Shown: positions 24,601 through 35,147 of the stretch, piece by piece
Numbering within the stretch: position 1 is the stretch's first letter
Layout of the letters: every line of letters begins with the position of its first letter
Assembly (NCBI GenBank): GCA_032622095.1
Contig: CP136065.1
Coordinates: 56,293,949-56,357,948 of the forward strand
Direction of reading: 5' to 3'
Length of the DNA: 64,000 nucleotides
Source of the DNA: Siphonodentalium dalli
Taxonomy: Eukaryota; Mollusca; Scaphopoda; Gadilida; Siphonodentaliidae
Program-made: the position numbers and the translations under genes
The notes under the pieces: model-generated
What the model saw: the letters and a program-made list of their open reading frames with translations, nothing else
Database searches by the model: none
What the model was told of the DNA's origin: nothing

Positions 24601-24828
24601 TCGAGGGACATAAGAAGAAAGAAACTGAGTGGGGTGAAGTTATGTCCTGAAGGGTGCAGGGGCACCCTATCAACTTCAGGACTAAATTTAACTCACATTG
24701 GCGGAAGCTGCCAACAGGAAGAACAGCATCATGATGAGATTGATGAGCCGCCAAATTCTGGATGTTGCCTGCCCCACAGGTTTGTCTCGGAAACCTGAGC
24801 CATCGGTGAGAATCGTATACTCTGGCAT
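15663..24828 (-). CDS. TMEM220: Transmembrane protein 220 homologue, six exons
   Basis: Minus-strand exons in order: 24828-24697, 22928-22899, 21986-21926, 20564-20432, 18205-18140 and 15813-15663. They join to 573 nt, encoding 190 residues. The start ATG (24826-24828) is immediately preceded by an in-frame TGA. Recognisable blocks are LINLIMMLFFLLAASAN, MNDADWFIWT, PIYVLPAIVSLVS, EHNVWGVGLVVLFAVNLAY, VIEEGRELGGLVIILIW and a last hydrophobic segment before IGDWHTKIGHC. These follow vertebrate TMEM220 in order, including the EEGREL..GLVII block at the same splice position. Several hydrophobic helices predict an integral membrane protein; its molecular function is unknown. Human TMEM220 is about 160 residues, so this one is slightly longer, mainly at the N-terminus. 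AATAAA on the minus strand at 15556-15561 is a plausible poly(A) signal. All junctions are GT..AG. Confidence 0.88.
15934..16333. mobile_element. MITE H1, long form, copy B
   Basis: Ends caagcctgagttta and ataatcaggcttg with ATCACTGA on both sides (8 bp). It holds the same agattgaagttcc core as copies A and C. About 120 nt from the last TMEM220 exon. Confidence 0.75.
16502..17100. repeat. 49-bp satellite, 12 near-identical units
   Basis: taagtctttaagtgttacag begins at 16502, 16551, 16600 and so on to 17041, an exact 49-bp period. Each unit is itself two ~24-bp halves sharing gtctttaagtgtta. The array stops where an element is inserted at 17097. Confidence 0.95.
17097..17602. mobile_element. 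TTAA-flanked element family P5, copy 1, inside the satellite
   Basis: TTAA at 17097-17100 and 17599-17602. Inverted ends agatatgggcgg and ccgcccatgcct. A relative is at 49997. The satellite resumes directly after it. Confidence 0.75.
17603..17870. repeat. Degenerate tail of the 49-bp satellite
   Basis: Irregular ~24-bp units (agtgttatagtgaaataagt, ctaagtgttacagtgaaat) with length variation, unlike the uniform core before 17097. Confidence 0.75.
19021..19273. mobile_element. TTAA MITE family P3, reversed diverged copy
   Basis: Carries ataaaagtatacaatggaat, tgacagataata, tgtttagataat and ccaatgagtatttagtaaag in the reverse order to the copy at 5201. Ends in ttaa. Confidence 0.55.
19371..20140. 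mobile_element. tacccccc-gcaacgaagt element, copy 2
   Basis: Same head and tail as the copy at 3221, with about four internal ~150-bp units. Lies in the last part of the 3' half of TMEM220 (intron between exons at 20432 and 18205). Confidence 0.75.
20587..20742. mobile_element. MITE M1, copy 4, in TMEM220 intron 3
   Basis: Inverted arms as in the other copies, with a shortened loop. Its left end is 22 nt from the 3' splice site (minus strand) of the TMEM220 exon at 20432-20564. Confidence 0.8.
21224..21485. mobile_element. TTAA MITE family P1, full copy with duplicated arm segment
   Basis: Same ends and TTAA duplication as 7866. A segment of the left arm (tattataataatgtgatac) is repeated inside, lengthening the hairpin. 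Lies in TMEM220 intron 3. Confidence 0.85.
21665..21919. mobile_element. TTAA MITE family P3, reversed copy
   Basis: Contains atagtatacactggaatggt, tgttcagataataagttcaa and atcaatgaatattcagtat, then ttaa (21916-21919). It begins six nt upstream of the TMEM220 exon 21926-21986 on the + strand, so it lies just inside intron 3. Confidence 0.6.
22693..22881. mobile_element. MITE M1, copy 5, in TMEM220 intron 2
   Basis: Starts cagtaatgccctaaat and ends gggcattactg. Its right end is 17 nt from the 5' splice site (minus strand) of the 30-nt TMEM220 exon. Confidence 0.82.
22899..22928 (-). other. TMEM220: 30-nt microexon of TMEM220
   Basis: Ten codons (MNDADWFIWT) lie between an acceptor cacag and a donor gtaagt. 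They align with the VNDPDAEVWV stretch of vertebrate TMEM220. Both flanking junctions are phase 0, so skipping would keep the frame. Confidence 0.8.
22929..24359. other. TMEM220 intron 1, mostly unremarkable
   Basis: AT-rich sequence between the start-codon exon and the microexon. A small caccaccagcat-like repetition at 23375-23440 is the only structure I see. Confidence 0.5.
24360..24560. repeat. ggccatcttgga-rich stretch in TMEM220 intron 1
   Basis: Contains ggcggccatcttggatggga, aaaatggtggcc and ggacgccatcttgtctgg. The wording resembles the array at 50.9-53.7 kb and may be a single old unit of a related family. Confidence 0.4.
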
Positions 24829-25136
24829 CAGGCCAGCAACTACATCTTATTGTACTCCTGGAGATTAAAGTTGCCATTATTATGTTTTATCTGCGGTTGT
24901 TAAAATTAATACAGGTTACTGTTGTATGTATTTGTTCCCTCAACCAGAACAAACCAAATGTGGACATTCTATATAAGGGGAATGAATTGTCAAATTCAAT
25001 TTACTGCCGATTCTTATTACTGGTCTGATAATAATAATTACCTATGTGATACCTTCTACCTAGAATTTAGGAACTCAACATGTTCTAGAAATTCTCTTAT
25101 TTTGTGGAAAATTGGTGAAAGTATACTGGATAGTAA

Positions 25137-25365
25137 TTAACCCTGTCTATACTAAACACACATTGATGAGTAACTCCCTTAGGAAATGTTCAGATAATAA
25201 TAATACGTGTGTTGAACTTATTATCTGAACCCATCAATGAATAGGAATCTTTCTGCACTGTTATTATCTGTCATCTGCTGAACACCGCTCTAAAGAATAA
25301 TAAACCATTCCAATGTAATCATGCAGTTATAACTGGGTGGGAGAATCCATTTAGTAAAGAATTAT
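25137..25365. mobile_element. TTAA MITE family P3, copy
   Basis: TTAA at 25137 is followed by ccctgtctatactaaacac, cattgatgagt and gggagaatccatttagtaaa. Right end decayed. Confidence 0.6.
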
Positions 25366-25785
25366 TATTAATAAATAATTTAAAGTGACATATAATCTTC
25401 AAGCCTTCAAAACACAGCGACTGTTTGATTAAATTGTGATATAAAATAATTCGTGCGATAAAAATGGATCGATGAAGACATGAAATAATTATAATCAAAC
25501 TAAATATGTTTCTTTAAAAAAACATTCGAGTGTACAAGTATATGTAGTTCGTGCATCCGTTTGCCTATTTGATCCCCGAAATGTGACGAAATCAAGCAAA
25601 TGCTCTATTTTATATGAGATTCGATTATTACAGTATGTCATTTAACACATACAAGTCTTGCAGGCGCTCGGTCGTTGACAATAAATACAATATGTATATA
25701 CATAATTATGCAATATGAAGATACAGTCTGCAACAACTAATGCTAAAAGTGTGCACCTTCGATCAGTCACGACACAACTTACCTG

Positions 25786-25833
25786 TATACGCGGTGGCCT
25801 TGCATGTCCAACTTACCTGTACGCGGTGGCCTA
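25786..25833 (-). promoter_or_regulatory. Duplicated candidate 5' splice donors, possible TMEM220 5' UTR exon
   Basis: A ~24-bp sequence is present twice in tandem (25786-25810 and 25810-25833). On the minus strand each copy reads ...gcgtacag followed by gtaagtt, a strong donor. TMEM220's coding exon 1 lies about 1 kb downstream on this strand and the folate-receptor-like gene starts 500 bp away on the other. A non-coding first exon in a shared divergent promoter is therefore plausible, but this is inference only. Confidence 0.3.
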
Positions 25834-26350
25834 TAGTCTTGGACCCAAACCCGTATTGTACTGTCCATGCAATCAGCTAAGCTGATCAATCTAAACATCA
25901 GCAAGTTTTCGTGCGCAGTGGGTATTGACTGATCTTTTGTCGGCATATACAATCGCCCTCTAGTTCAGCCCAAAGTTGGAACACGTGTGTTCTCATTCAC
26001 ATACTATAGCATATATAGATGTGTGTTTACAGTGTTATCTCACGCCATATATATATATGCGATAATAAGTAGGGTTGCATGATTCTCCGTGTATCATTTT
26101 CCGCAACCACAATAAGCTGCACCATTATATTTCATCATTGTATTATTGTGCGCCTATTAATCATTGTAAATGGCTTCCGAGTGCGCCCATGGAAAACTCC
26201 ACAACTTACAGGAAAATCAATACTCTTCGATGGTCATAGAATGCTGGATTTCCCCACGCCGTATAGATTAACGAACGACGGCAATAAAGCATCATACTGG
26301 GGGCTCCCTCAATCAATAACACAGATCAATGGAAAACCGCTGCAAACAAG

Positions 26351-26956
26351 ATGGACAATAACATAGGATTGGCGCTGTGGCTTCTAAAAAGGACTTTTCT
26401 GTTAATATGTTTAGCTATTTTTACAGTGGATGCATCTTCCAATAATGTGGTTTCTATGAAACAGGACGATCAGTATTGTTCCTTCTTCGGAAACCGAGCT
26501 CCACATCCACAACCGTCTTTGAAAAACTGTACATGGTACAAGGAGGAGACGTGCTGCCGACAGGAAGAGATCCAGGCCACGTTCGGAAGCGTGAAGCCTC
26601 TCCCTGGTGCATCGCAATCCTGCCAGAAACATATCAACTATCTCATGTGTTATATATGTGCACCAAACCAGCATTTATTCTATTTGAAAGAGCGACTGAC
26701 CGTCTGTGTGGAGTTCTGTGATAGTTGGTACGATGCTTGTGGTTCCGCCATTCTTAAAGGATCAATAATCCGAGACTTATACACGAGCGGGCATGACTTC
26801 TGCAAGAAACGTAGATTTGAAGTGGAAAGTTTGAAAGATGGAAGATGTTTTTACTTCGATCCTATGTTGGACAAGGATTACAATTCGGGATGTGCAATTT
26901 GCATCAACGTTTTTATCTGGATCATGACGATGTTAATGGGCAATATAGCAAGCTGA
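26351..26956 (+). CDS. Folate-receptor-like secreted or membrane-anchored protein
   Basis: An uninterrupted 201-codon frame from ATG 26351. Residues ~8-28 (LWLLKRTFLLICLAIFTV) form a signal-peptide-like hydrophobic stretch. The mature part has 14 cysteines in the folate-receptor pattern: CSFFG, NCTWY, the paired CC in ETCCRQ, SCQKHINYLMCYICAPNQ, VCVEFCDSWYDACG and FCKKR. This matches the Folate_rec-type fold shared by folate receptors, riboflavin-binding protein, retbindin and the HHIP N-domain. The end is hydrophobic (CAICINVFIWIMTMLMG), which could be a GPI-attachment or membrane tail. Ligand cannot be told; several invertebrate members do not bind folate. At 201 residues it is shorter than vertebrate folate receptors (~250). 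NCTW is a candidate N-glycosylation site. A TATA-like run lies near 26045. It is either a single-exon gene, or its true last exon is elsewhere and the tail is intron read-through. Confidence 0.75.
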   Translation: MDNNIGLALWLLKRTFLLICLAIFTVDASSNNVVSMKQDDQYCSFFGNRAPHPQPSLKNCTWYKEETCCRQEEIQATFGSVKPLPGASQSCQKHINYLMCYICAPNQHLFYLKERLTVCVEFCDSWYDACGSAILKGSIIRDLYTSGHDFCKKRRFEVESLKDGRCFYFDPMLDKDYNSGCAICINVFIWIMTMLMGNIAS

Positions 26957-27161
26957 CTATAATTTAATTTCTTGGATCAATTTCACATATCCAAAAGTGA
27001 CACTATTTTGAATCGAACCAACTTCGGAACGCAACGACATACATAAATGCGACATGCACAGACTGTTAAAAGCATCCATTTCAAATTTGTCTTAAAGCTA
27101 CACATAATGTTCACAACTTCAAATTTCGATGGTATCAGTATGGGTATACGTTAATTTATTC

Positions 27162-27515
27162 TTAAAGGGGTACTTTACACTAAATCCGGCCATTTATGGG
27201 ACCATCTCATATTATACTCAACATAATATATGCAACCAATGAACGATGCAATCAACATGGTAATTATAATGAAAATGAATATGTATGTATGACGACTCCA
27301 GTCATAAAATTATTTTCATTATAATTATAAAGACCTAGTGTTCGCATCGTTCATAGACAGGGACGCCGGGGAAGGGGGCCACGCGGGGACACTTGATCCA
27401 AGTGTATTTTGCACTAATCCATGGCTGAAATTCATTAATTTTTGCATATATTTTGTTGAGTATAAAATGAGATGGTCCCATACATGGTCGGATTTAGTGC
27501 ATATTATCCCTTTAA
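27162..27515. mobile_element. TTAA MITE family P4, copy 2
   Basis: TTAA at 27162 and 27512. Same arms as copy 1. One side of the centre carries a GC-rich insert (gacgccggggaagggggcc). Confidence 0.78.
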
Positions 27516-28880
27516 GACTTCTATATACTTTACTGAAGCATGCAATTTATCATCTGTCTGGTTTTACACAATGAGGCATTCCTTATATCTAGACCACAAC
27601 ATTTCTGTTTTCTACATATGCGACTTTGTTTTGTATATAATTATTTCAACATATCTTATACATTTTACATATATATATAGATTATACAGTATTAAAGAAT
27701 TGTGTTAACAGTTTTATCTTGTTTTATAGTCGAGTCAAAATGAGATATGGGTCTGTGTCAAAGGTTAATATAGTTGCCACATCATTTGGTGGCGTTTTTG
27801 GCAGCCAGTGTTTGGTAATCATATTTTGACAACTTAACATTTTTCGTAATATAATATACTATTATATAAGCATATAAAAAATCCCAAAATTTCATACGAT
27901 TGTTAGCCAGAAATATCCAAACTCAGATTGTTAGCCAGAAATAGACAAACTCAATCTCATCCGCCGTGTGATCGGATAAAACATTACTATAAAATACCAA
28001 AAAGAAAAATTAACAAAGATGGGTACCGAAAAACACCAAATTGTGGTGCTTTCACACTACGTTACGTGCATAACCATGTCCACTTTCAGGTATTTTGCAG
28101 GTATATACGTGTGGTTAATTGTCCAAATGCATGGAAACTTTATAAAATTGGCTTCTGTTTCCGTAATATAATGCCAAGACATTATTGTGGCTGGCCGATA
28201 TTGTTCTCTGATAATGTATTCAGTGCATGTGACAATAGTTTATAACTACTCTCTGATCTGCCCATTTAATTAAAATTAACCTCTTTGGCAAAGTGAGAGA
28301 TGGTAACATGGCACTCGTGCATCTTGGACACGCTGTATATTACATGCATGCAGTATTACTTGTAATATATAATATTACATACAGTGTGAACGCACCCTTA
28401 TCTGCTGTAATAATAATCCATGTTTCGAGTTTTCATATTATATCTTCAGTCCCTTATCATCTTATTTGTACTTGCGGATGTATGCATCCCTGTCTGTCTT
28501 TCTGTCCTTTATAGAAATGCATATGGGACTATCTGGGATGGGATCCAACTGTGTCTTATAAACATGGGTAAATTTTACCTCAACGGATTGCAACATGAAG
28601 GCTCTGCTGATGACCCTTCCGCACTGCCGTCCCAATATTATACGCGCATATGTAGTATACTATATGTCATGTTATCAGAAAGGTGTCATGGATTCATGCA
28701 TACATCGCCGTTAGTCGGTATTTAGGATTTATACCACCCTCTTAAATGGTATTCGGGAATGAAATAAAAAGATGGTACGCGAAATGGAATATTGTTTAAC
28801 TTTCAGAACTTTTTCTCTTGCCATGCCCCTCTGGTAACTGCATGGCATTCAATATTCGATCACCCTCTGCATTTAACTGC
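27516..28880. other. Intergenic, no gene recognised
   Basis: Short frames on the + strand lack recognisable domains, splice context or codon bias. Small direct repeat ttgttagccagaaata at 27900-27945. Confidence 0.45.
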
Positions 28881-28889
28881 ATGGTATAT

Positions 28890-29640
28890 TCAAGATGCAT
28901 GCAGGGGTATATATGGTGTTGACACCCTCACATGCACGGGGAATATATAATGGTTTGGTTTAAAGATGCCAAAGTGGCGCTGTCCGATTAAGGGGAGGGG
29001 GTCACACACACAAAAACTGATAAAAAAAGTGGTGGCGATGGATGACTCCGGGCTGATGTATTCCAGAGTCATCGGGGTGAAGGAAGTCTCAATCTCCATC
29101 ACGACATCAGCAGCAGCTGTCTGGGCGACGTCAGTCAGCATTCCAGCGGGGGAGGAAGGGTTGGTCTGGGCGTCTCTCAGACCTCTCCCGGGCTGTAGTT
29201 CCGTCAGCTTCCGCGGTGGTGGGCAGGTGACCATCATTCGTCCAAGCCGAGTGGGAAGGGACAGTCGGTCGATCAACAGCTTCCCTCGTCTTTCTCCGCT
29301 CAGACATTCGAACTACGCCCCTGCGTCTCCCTGAATGGGTCTTTGTCTTCTTCCCTGCTCCGGTGGTGGCACCCCTGCGCAGCTAGAACCGTGGGTCCCT
29401 GGTGATTTCCAGCTGCAATGATCCTGTACTCCACAGACAGATGCACGAAGCATCCCTTAGCCTGGTGTAGAATCAAGCTAAGGGTATCCACAACGTGCAA
29501 TGTGTCCAATGCTGCTAACAGAGCATAGGGGATTAACTCCATAATCCTCTGTCAGGTCATCCGGGCGACTGTCCCGAAGGACGACCACACAACTCACAGG
29601 CAACTCGGGACCAGTCAACGGGAACAGCAACAAGAAACAA
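28890..29640 (-). pseudogene. Decayed gag-like element, copy 2
   Basis: On the minus strand, MELIPYALLAAL ... VVDTLSLILHQAKGCF (from 29542) aligns with the N-module of the 8639 protein. The untranslated leader just upstream also matches (gtgagttgtgtgg ... ttatgga-ttaatccc). Past a stop near 29300 the similarity continues in another frame (from 29276) through a proline/acidic linker ending TSFTPMTLEYISPESS. The frame is broken and the basic block is largely lost. It is a relic, not a working gene. Confidence 0.55.
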
Positions 29641-31127
29641 TGCAAGCACTATGACTTGCCAGCTGGCGAATGTTTTTTGATGAAGATTGTAGATTCCTTT
29701 CGATCAAATTCGACTATATATGGTCGGTTGTGGACAGATCTGTTCATGACGAGTGATGGAATTCTCACACTGAAAATCTTGTTGACTAAAATTGGGTGGT
29801 AATTTGTTGTGCTCTTTGTACTCAGCGGATGAGTAACAAGTACTCAACACTGACAACTCGGGATATGTTTCGGATTTAATCAACACGTTGATTAAAAGTT
29901 CCAGGAACAATAACCTAATTTAAATCACTGTGAATCTATAATGCTTGCCATTTCTATGGATGGTTATTAGGTATTTTTGAATCTTTAATGCAACATTGTG
30001 ATGGAATGAAATGGCCGATATAGGTATGTCAGAGCTTCGTAAGTTCGTCACCCTATCACAGAGTAAACATTTTGGAGCCGAGGTTCTAATTTCATGGACT
30101 TTCCCAACATTTCCAATTCTGATTCGGTTGCTGATTCTGGATATATCATCCAGTTCAGTATCGAGAATTCTTCCAATATATATTCTTAGCCAACTCCTTT
30201 TCTTAACTAAGAAAGCTACATTTTCAGTCAACTTTTGAACAAAATCAGTCGGTTGATGGAGCGATTTCACTTAGTGTTGAGTAAAAATGTTACTCAACTC
30301 GTTGAGTATAACTATTTACTCAACGCTTATTTAGTCAACGCTGCTTGATTGTATACTTACATTATACGGTTGTGTAATTGTTGAGTAAATTTTAGTAAAC
30401 GCGATTTTCAGTGTAAAAACAGGTTGAAGCGCCAATATAAATAGCCGAATTACCACTGGTACCTTACATTAATATATAACAGCTGTGTCCTATAGAAACA
30501 GTATAGAGGTGACAGGGTAACATCCAGGCGCAAGAGAGGACAGATACACATTGAAATGTGGCATATCGTAATGTATTTATGAGAGGCAGTGTCGTAATAA
30601 TCCAAAATAATCGCCTATATACACGTACGGATATACGAAAAAAGTCCTAAGATTTATTGCCGTTATGGAACCATCTGGAACAGTGGGTTGTTGAGATCAG
30701 TGACCCACAAGGATTTCTATCTGCCCTTCGATGGAAGCCATCGGACACTGACTGCAGCCATCGAAACACTATACATGCACCATCCTCCACAAATGAGCCT
30801 AAAAGTCGAAATTACGGCTCCCACATTGAATATATACATACAGATACAGACATATATTTTTTTTTTACATTATATAAGTGTTTATTTCAGTGAGTTCGAG
30901 ATTTCCCCAAATGCCAAATATTTAAATGGACCTCATAATTATATTAAGCAAAATATAAAGTTGTCTGTATATAGTAATGATTAACAGACGCATTTTTCAC
31001 AGGTTTCGTGCTTTATAGATTCACAATTTCACATCTCGTTCGTTGTCTTTTGAGCTTTGGAGATAAAGGTGTTCGTGATAAGGCTATTCCATGCGCTGCG
31101 AGGTGAGATTTTTTTGAGAGAGTGATT
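29641..31127. other. Intergenic, unassigned frames
   Basis: Two short minus-strand frames (29704-29910 and 29920-30270) have no recognised domain. gttgagtaaa and actcaac motifs alternate at 30270-30400, forming small inverted repeats. Confidence 0.4.
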
Positions 31128-31136
31128 TGGGGGGGG

Positions 31137-32160
31137 GGGGGGGGCTAATCCCGGGATTTTCGAAAAGGCCAAGGCCCTTTCCTTAACCCCTCATTGTATG
31201 CCTTTATTATAAATCAAGGAAAAAACATTAAAAAAAAAAACATATAATAAACATTTCCAAAAGTTAACTTTTTCTTTTTCCTTTTCTTTCTTGGATTCCG
31301 TTTTTCTTCCGAAGAGGGGGTGGGTTACTCTGGTGTTACTCGCAGCATCTGTTGTAATTTTTCCATCAGCAGGTTTCTTCTTTTTGTTCTTTGTTTTTTT
31401 GTTCTTGCATTTTCCAGTATTCTTCGGATTCGGCGGCATCTGCTGTGAATTTCTGTTCCATTACCGCCATTTCTTTCCTAAGATCTTCTATCATCGATGT
31501 AGTGATCCCCCTCTTCGGCAGGAGCAGCGGGTGGTGGTTTCTGCTCCTCTTCCGCGATGCAGTCGGGGGACACCGGAGGTCTCGGTGTCCGTGGGTTGAA
31601 GTCCTCCGATGCATCCGGGTCTGGAGACGATAGAAGTGATGGAATAGTCTCCATCCAAATGGCGGCAGGGACCTCTGGAATGACTTCGGCGTACCTGCAT
31701 GCTTCCGCTGGTGGTGGTGCATGATGACGACATCGGTCGGCTGGTCTTCCTGCCCGCGGAGGCCAAGTGGTGGGGGGGGGGGGGGCTGGGCGTCTCTCAG
31801 TTCTCCCCTGTCTCCACTTGACCCTCATGATGGCGTCCATGTGGCGTCTTGATGGGTCTTCTTTCTCTTCCCGGCAACATTGGCAGCCCCGGACCGGTGG
31901 AGTCCGGTCGGTCCATCCAGGCCACGGCCGGTAGAGGTTCTACCGGAGTGATCTGGAACTTCAAAATCACATCCAATCGGCCCGTATTTGCATGGAGAGA
32001 CCAGCTAACACAATGGGCAGACTGGAAACCGCTCAGCACGCTGCGAACTTGGCTGCATGGGGATTAAATCACCCATGGTCAGCAAAGTCCAACGAAAAAT
32101 TCAACGGCTACTCAACGGATTAGCTAGCGAGGAGCTCTCCCTGATGCGTCCACCCCCTGA
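31137..32160 (-). pseudogene. Decayed gag-like element, copy 3
   Basis: Minus-strand fragments in three frames preserve the order of the 8639 protein. They are VSWSLHANTGRLDVILKF (from about 32015), a proline-rich linker (31478-31840), a charged helix EDLRKEMAVMEQKF ... EEYWKMQEQKNKEQK (31366-31500) and a lysine-rich end (31191-31439). The 3' region repeats AATAAA, atgaggggttaaggaaaggg and the hairpin seen at 9548-9592. Several frameshifts and two G tracts (31128-31143, 31770-31787) interrupt it. Confidence 0.6.
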
Positions 32161-32289
32161 GTGACCGGTAGCGTGAATGGCAAGGTGATATATAGCCTAT
32201 ATAGCCAGGGAATATAAATCCGAATATATATACGATTAATGTAATATGTAATAGATTACACGTGCAGTCGGTCAATAGATTGGATTACC

Positions 32290-32360
32290 TGTCCCTGGTC
32301 TCTCTCTCTCTCTCTCCCTCCCTCCCTTCATCCCCCCCTCTCTCTCTCTCTCTCCCTATA
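32290..32360. repeat. CT microsatellite
   Basis: Two runs of tctctctct separated by ccctccctcccttcatcc. Confidence 0.85.
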
Positions 32361-35087
32361 TATTGGAGAAGAGTTCGAGATCAGGGACAGATCATCCAGT
32401 CTATCAACCAACACTGTGCTATCTGCTTTGCGACGTCACGAGTCCGGATATGGAACGGCATATCTTACCGCCGTCCGGTGGTTATACTTTTAATCGAATC
32501 AAGGGAGATAACTCGTTTGTTTTCTTTTTTTGACACGTTGATATCCAGAAAATAAAAACACCGAAAGAAAGCCACCAATATGGCGCGATCTGTTATTGAA
32601 TTGTTCCAGTGGTGGTGTAGAGAATGAATGATCGTGAATCGGTTGTAAAAACTTCGTTTTACTTGATCGCAGCAGCTTTATCTTCTTGACACAGGCTTGT
32701 TTGCACGACAACAGGTGATACATTTTATTGTAAAATCTCGAACTCACTGTCGTATGACATCGCCGCACGTGAATGTATTTGGCCACAATAAACTCAACGA
32801 CTCACCACGGCTTTTATACCATTTGATGGCATGGACAGAATCTGTAAGTGACCATACTTTGAATCATAATGACATTGACAATGCAAGAGAAAATAACTCT
32901 AAATTTAGGCAATGAAATCGGGTCCGTGACTACCCGCCCCCGAGACAACCCGCCCCCTAGTTCCATAATATGAACTCGGTATTTTTAGCATCAGGATGCA
33001 TACCGAGTTTCATTTCTTAGGGTCTAATCATGTGATCCATCAAATTGATCAATGAAATTTTCTAAATACAACTTTCTAGATTATTGAGTCATATTACCGT
33101 TTGATATGTATCTTCCATTTATTGTTGGCTGGCGGGTAGTTGACAATACTTTCATTTATTGAACATTTACAGCGTTTTCTTGTTTCCAAAACACATCACG
33201 TTTTCTCATTTTTTGTACGATTTCAAAACTATAGCCGGAATGCGGAACGAACCAGGTGTTATTTTCCGGCTATCAAATCGGATAAAAATGTGGAATGTTG
33301 AGTTCTTTAACCAACCCATCATATCGATAGAACAGTAGCGCCAATTGATGCCGACGACGTGTTTCTTTTATTATGTTTTAATTGACAGTTTATTTACTGT
33401 TTTCTGCATTGTATATTTATGTGGAAAAGGTCGACATAATTAAGTTTTTGGTATAATTGATAAATTGACAAAGTTCCCACACTATACCTGTGTGCTTGCG
33501 TGGGGCTCCATTAAGGGCAGGGCTGGCATTTTCAAAGATGACTCAAAGGAACTCAATTTCAATTTTCCAAACTCAATTTCAGAAGTTGAACTTGCGTTTA
33601 ATAACACCTACAATGTCCCGCATAAATTGTTGACGTGATTTGCTCTGCCCATGACAGCACATACAAATCCCGCCCATAGAGCACTCTGATTGGTTCGGAT
33701 GGTTCCATCAAACAAGTTAGTCGCCCCATCTTCAGTCATCGTATATACCAGTACATCAATCAATTTGAATCAAGGGCACTTTAAACATGCACGCACTTAA
33801 ATTTTGTCAACACGTGATGTTTCTAAAAAGGCCTAACGAGGAATAGCGAGTAACGACTACCGTGACTACGGTGACTTTAATGCAAACTGGTCAAGTGTGA
33901 CTCGTCTATTTATATAAACACTGTGATTTTTAGTTTACTGTGTCATCTGTCAACACGTGGCTTATTAGAGATTCCTACTCGATGACATCAAATGCATGCA
34001 AATAATCGTTTGATATTACTGCATGCCCGGCACCCGCCTTGCAGATAATAACCATGTGACAAGTTACTGTCGCACGTGGCGCGGAATTAATTTCACACCC
34101 ACGTGAATACATGCACGTCACTTATGATACATCAGTCTGATTCGTCATATGAAGATTCCATTCTCAAGCTAACACCAGGGGTGTCAGTTATTTGCTTTCA
34201 ACATATGCTACTCTGCACTCGCAAGTAATTTTAATTGTATAGTTTATGTTTTAACTTTAATTATTATAAGCATACGGAACTACGGTACCTTTTGAAATGT
34301 TTATTTTGGTCATGAGAGTACCAGCAGTCTCCTGTCGATGTTGTCATCATTGTATATCACGTATGTGATTGGGGGGGGGGGCTGACCCGTACATAAGACA
34401 GTTGCTATTTTAAAAAGAAATACCCGTCATTTATTTAATATTAAAGCCGGAATTGGTGTAACAATGTTCACAAAGGACGCGACATGTATCGGTTGACAAT
34501 ATCGGTCAGGAGACTAAATTTTGCCGATACCGATATCTTGCCGACATCACATAGGCCTATGTCGTCCCGATCGGATAGCCGATACCAATAATCGGTACAG
34601 CACTATCTTTCGGTATTGATATATAAGAACAATATGAATGAGCCAGACATAGACAATTTTAATCCTAAAACAAGAACTAAAACACGTAAGAATTTCTAAC
34701 CAATTAATGTCATTATGACAGTATAGTATCTCAGCGGAGCGATGGGAGATAACTCTGCCCGGAGTTTGGGCTGGAGTTTGTCAAGTGGTAAGTGTGTGAA
34801 TATGGCCGTGTGCGAGAACAACGAAGACTGAGTACAGATGTTTTATTCTTTTATGTTTCAATAACGTGTATATATATATACTGCCGGTACGGACTACCTC
34901 ACACATTTTTTCATTTCCATAATTTGCAGAACTATTTTTTTAAGGAAAAAATACACACAAAACCACATAACGTCTAATAAGATGAATCAATATTGAGTAG
35001 TTATGTCTGCCAGATTATTGAAAACGTGATCGAATGTTATTTTGGTCCGTACGTGATAAAAAAAAATAGTCATGCAAAGGCTGCCAA

Positions 35088-35118
<31 letters not shown>

Positions 35119-35147
35119 TGAAAAATATATTTATTTACTCGCTGACA

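Noticed and set aside
29920-30270. 116-codon minus-strand frame as a gene
   Set aside because: No recognised domain, no promoter or splice context, and AT-rich composition typical of chance frames here.
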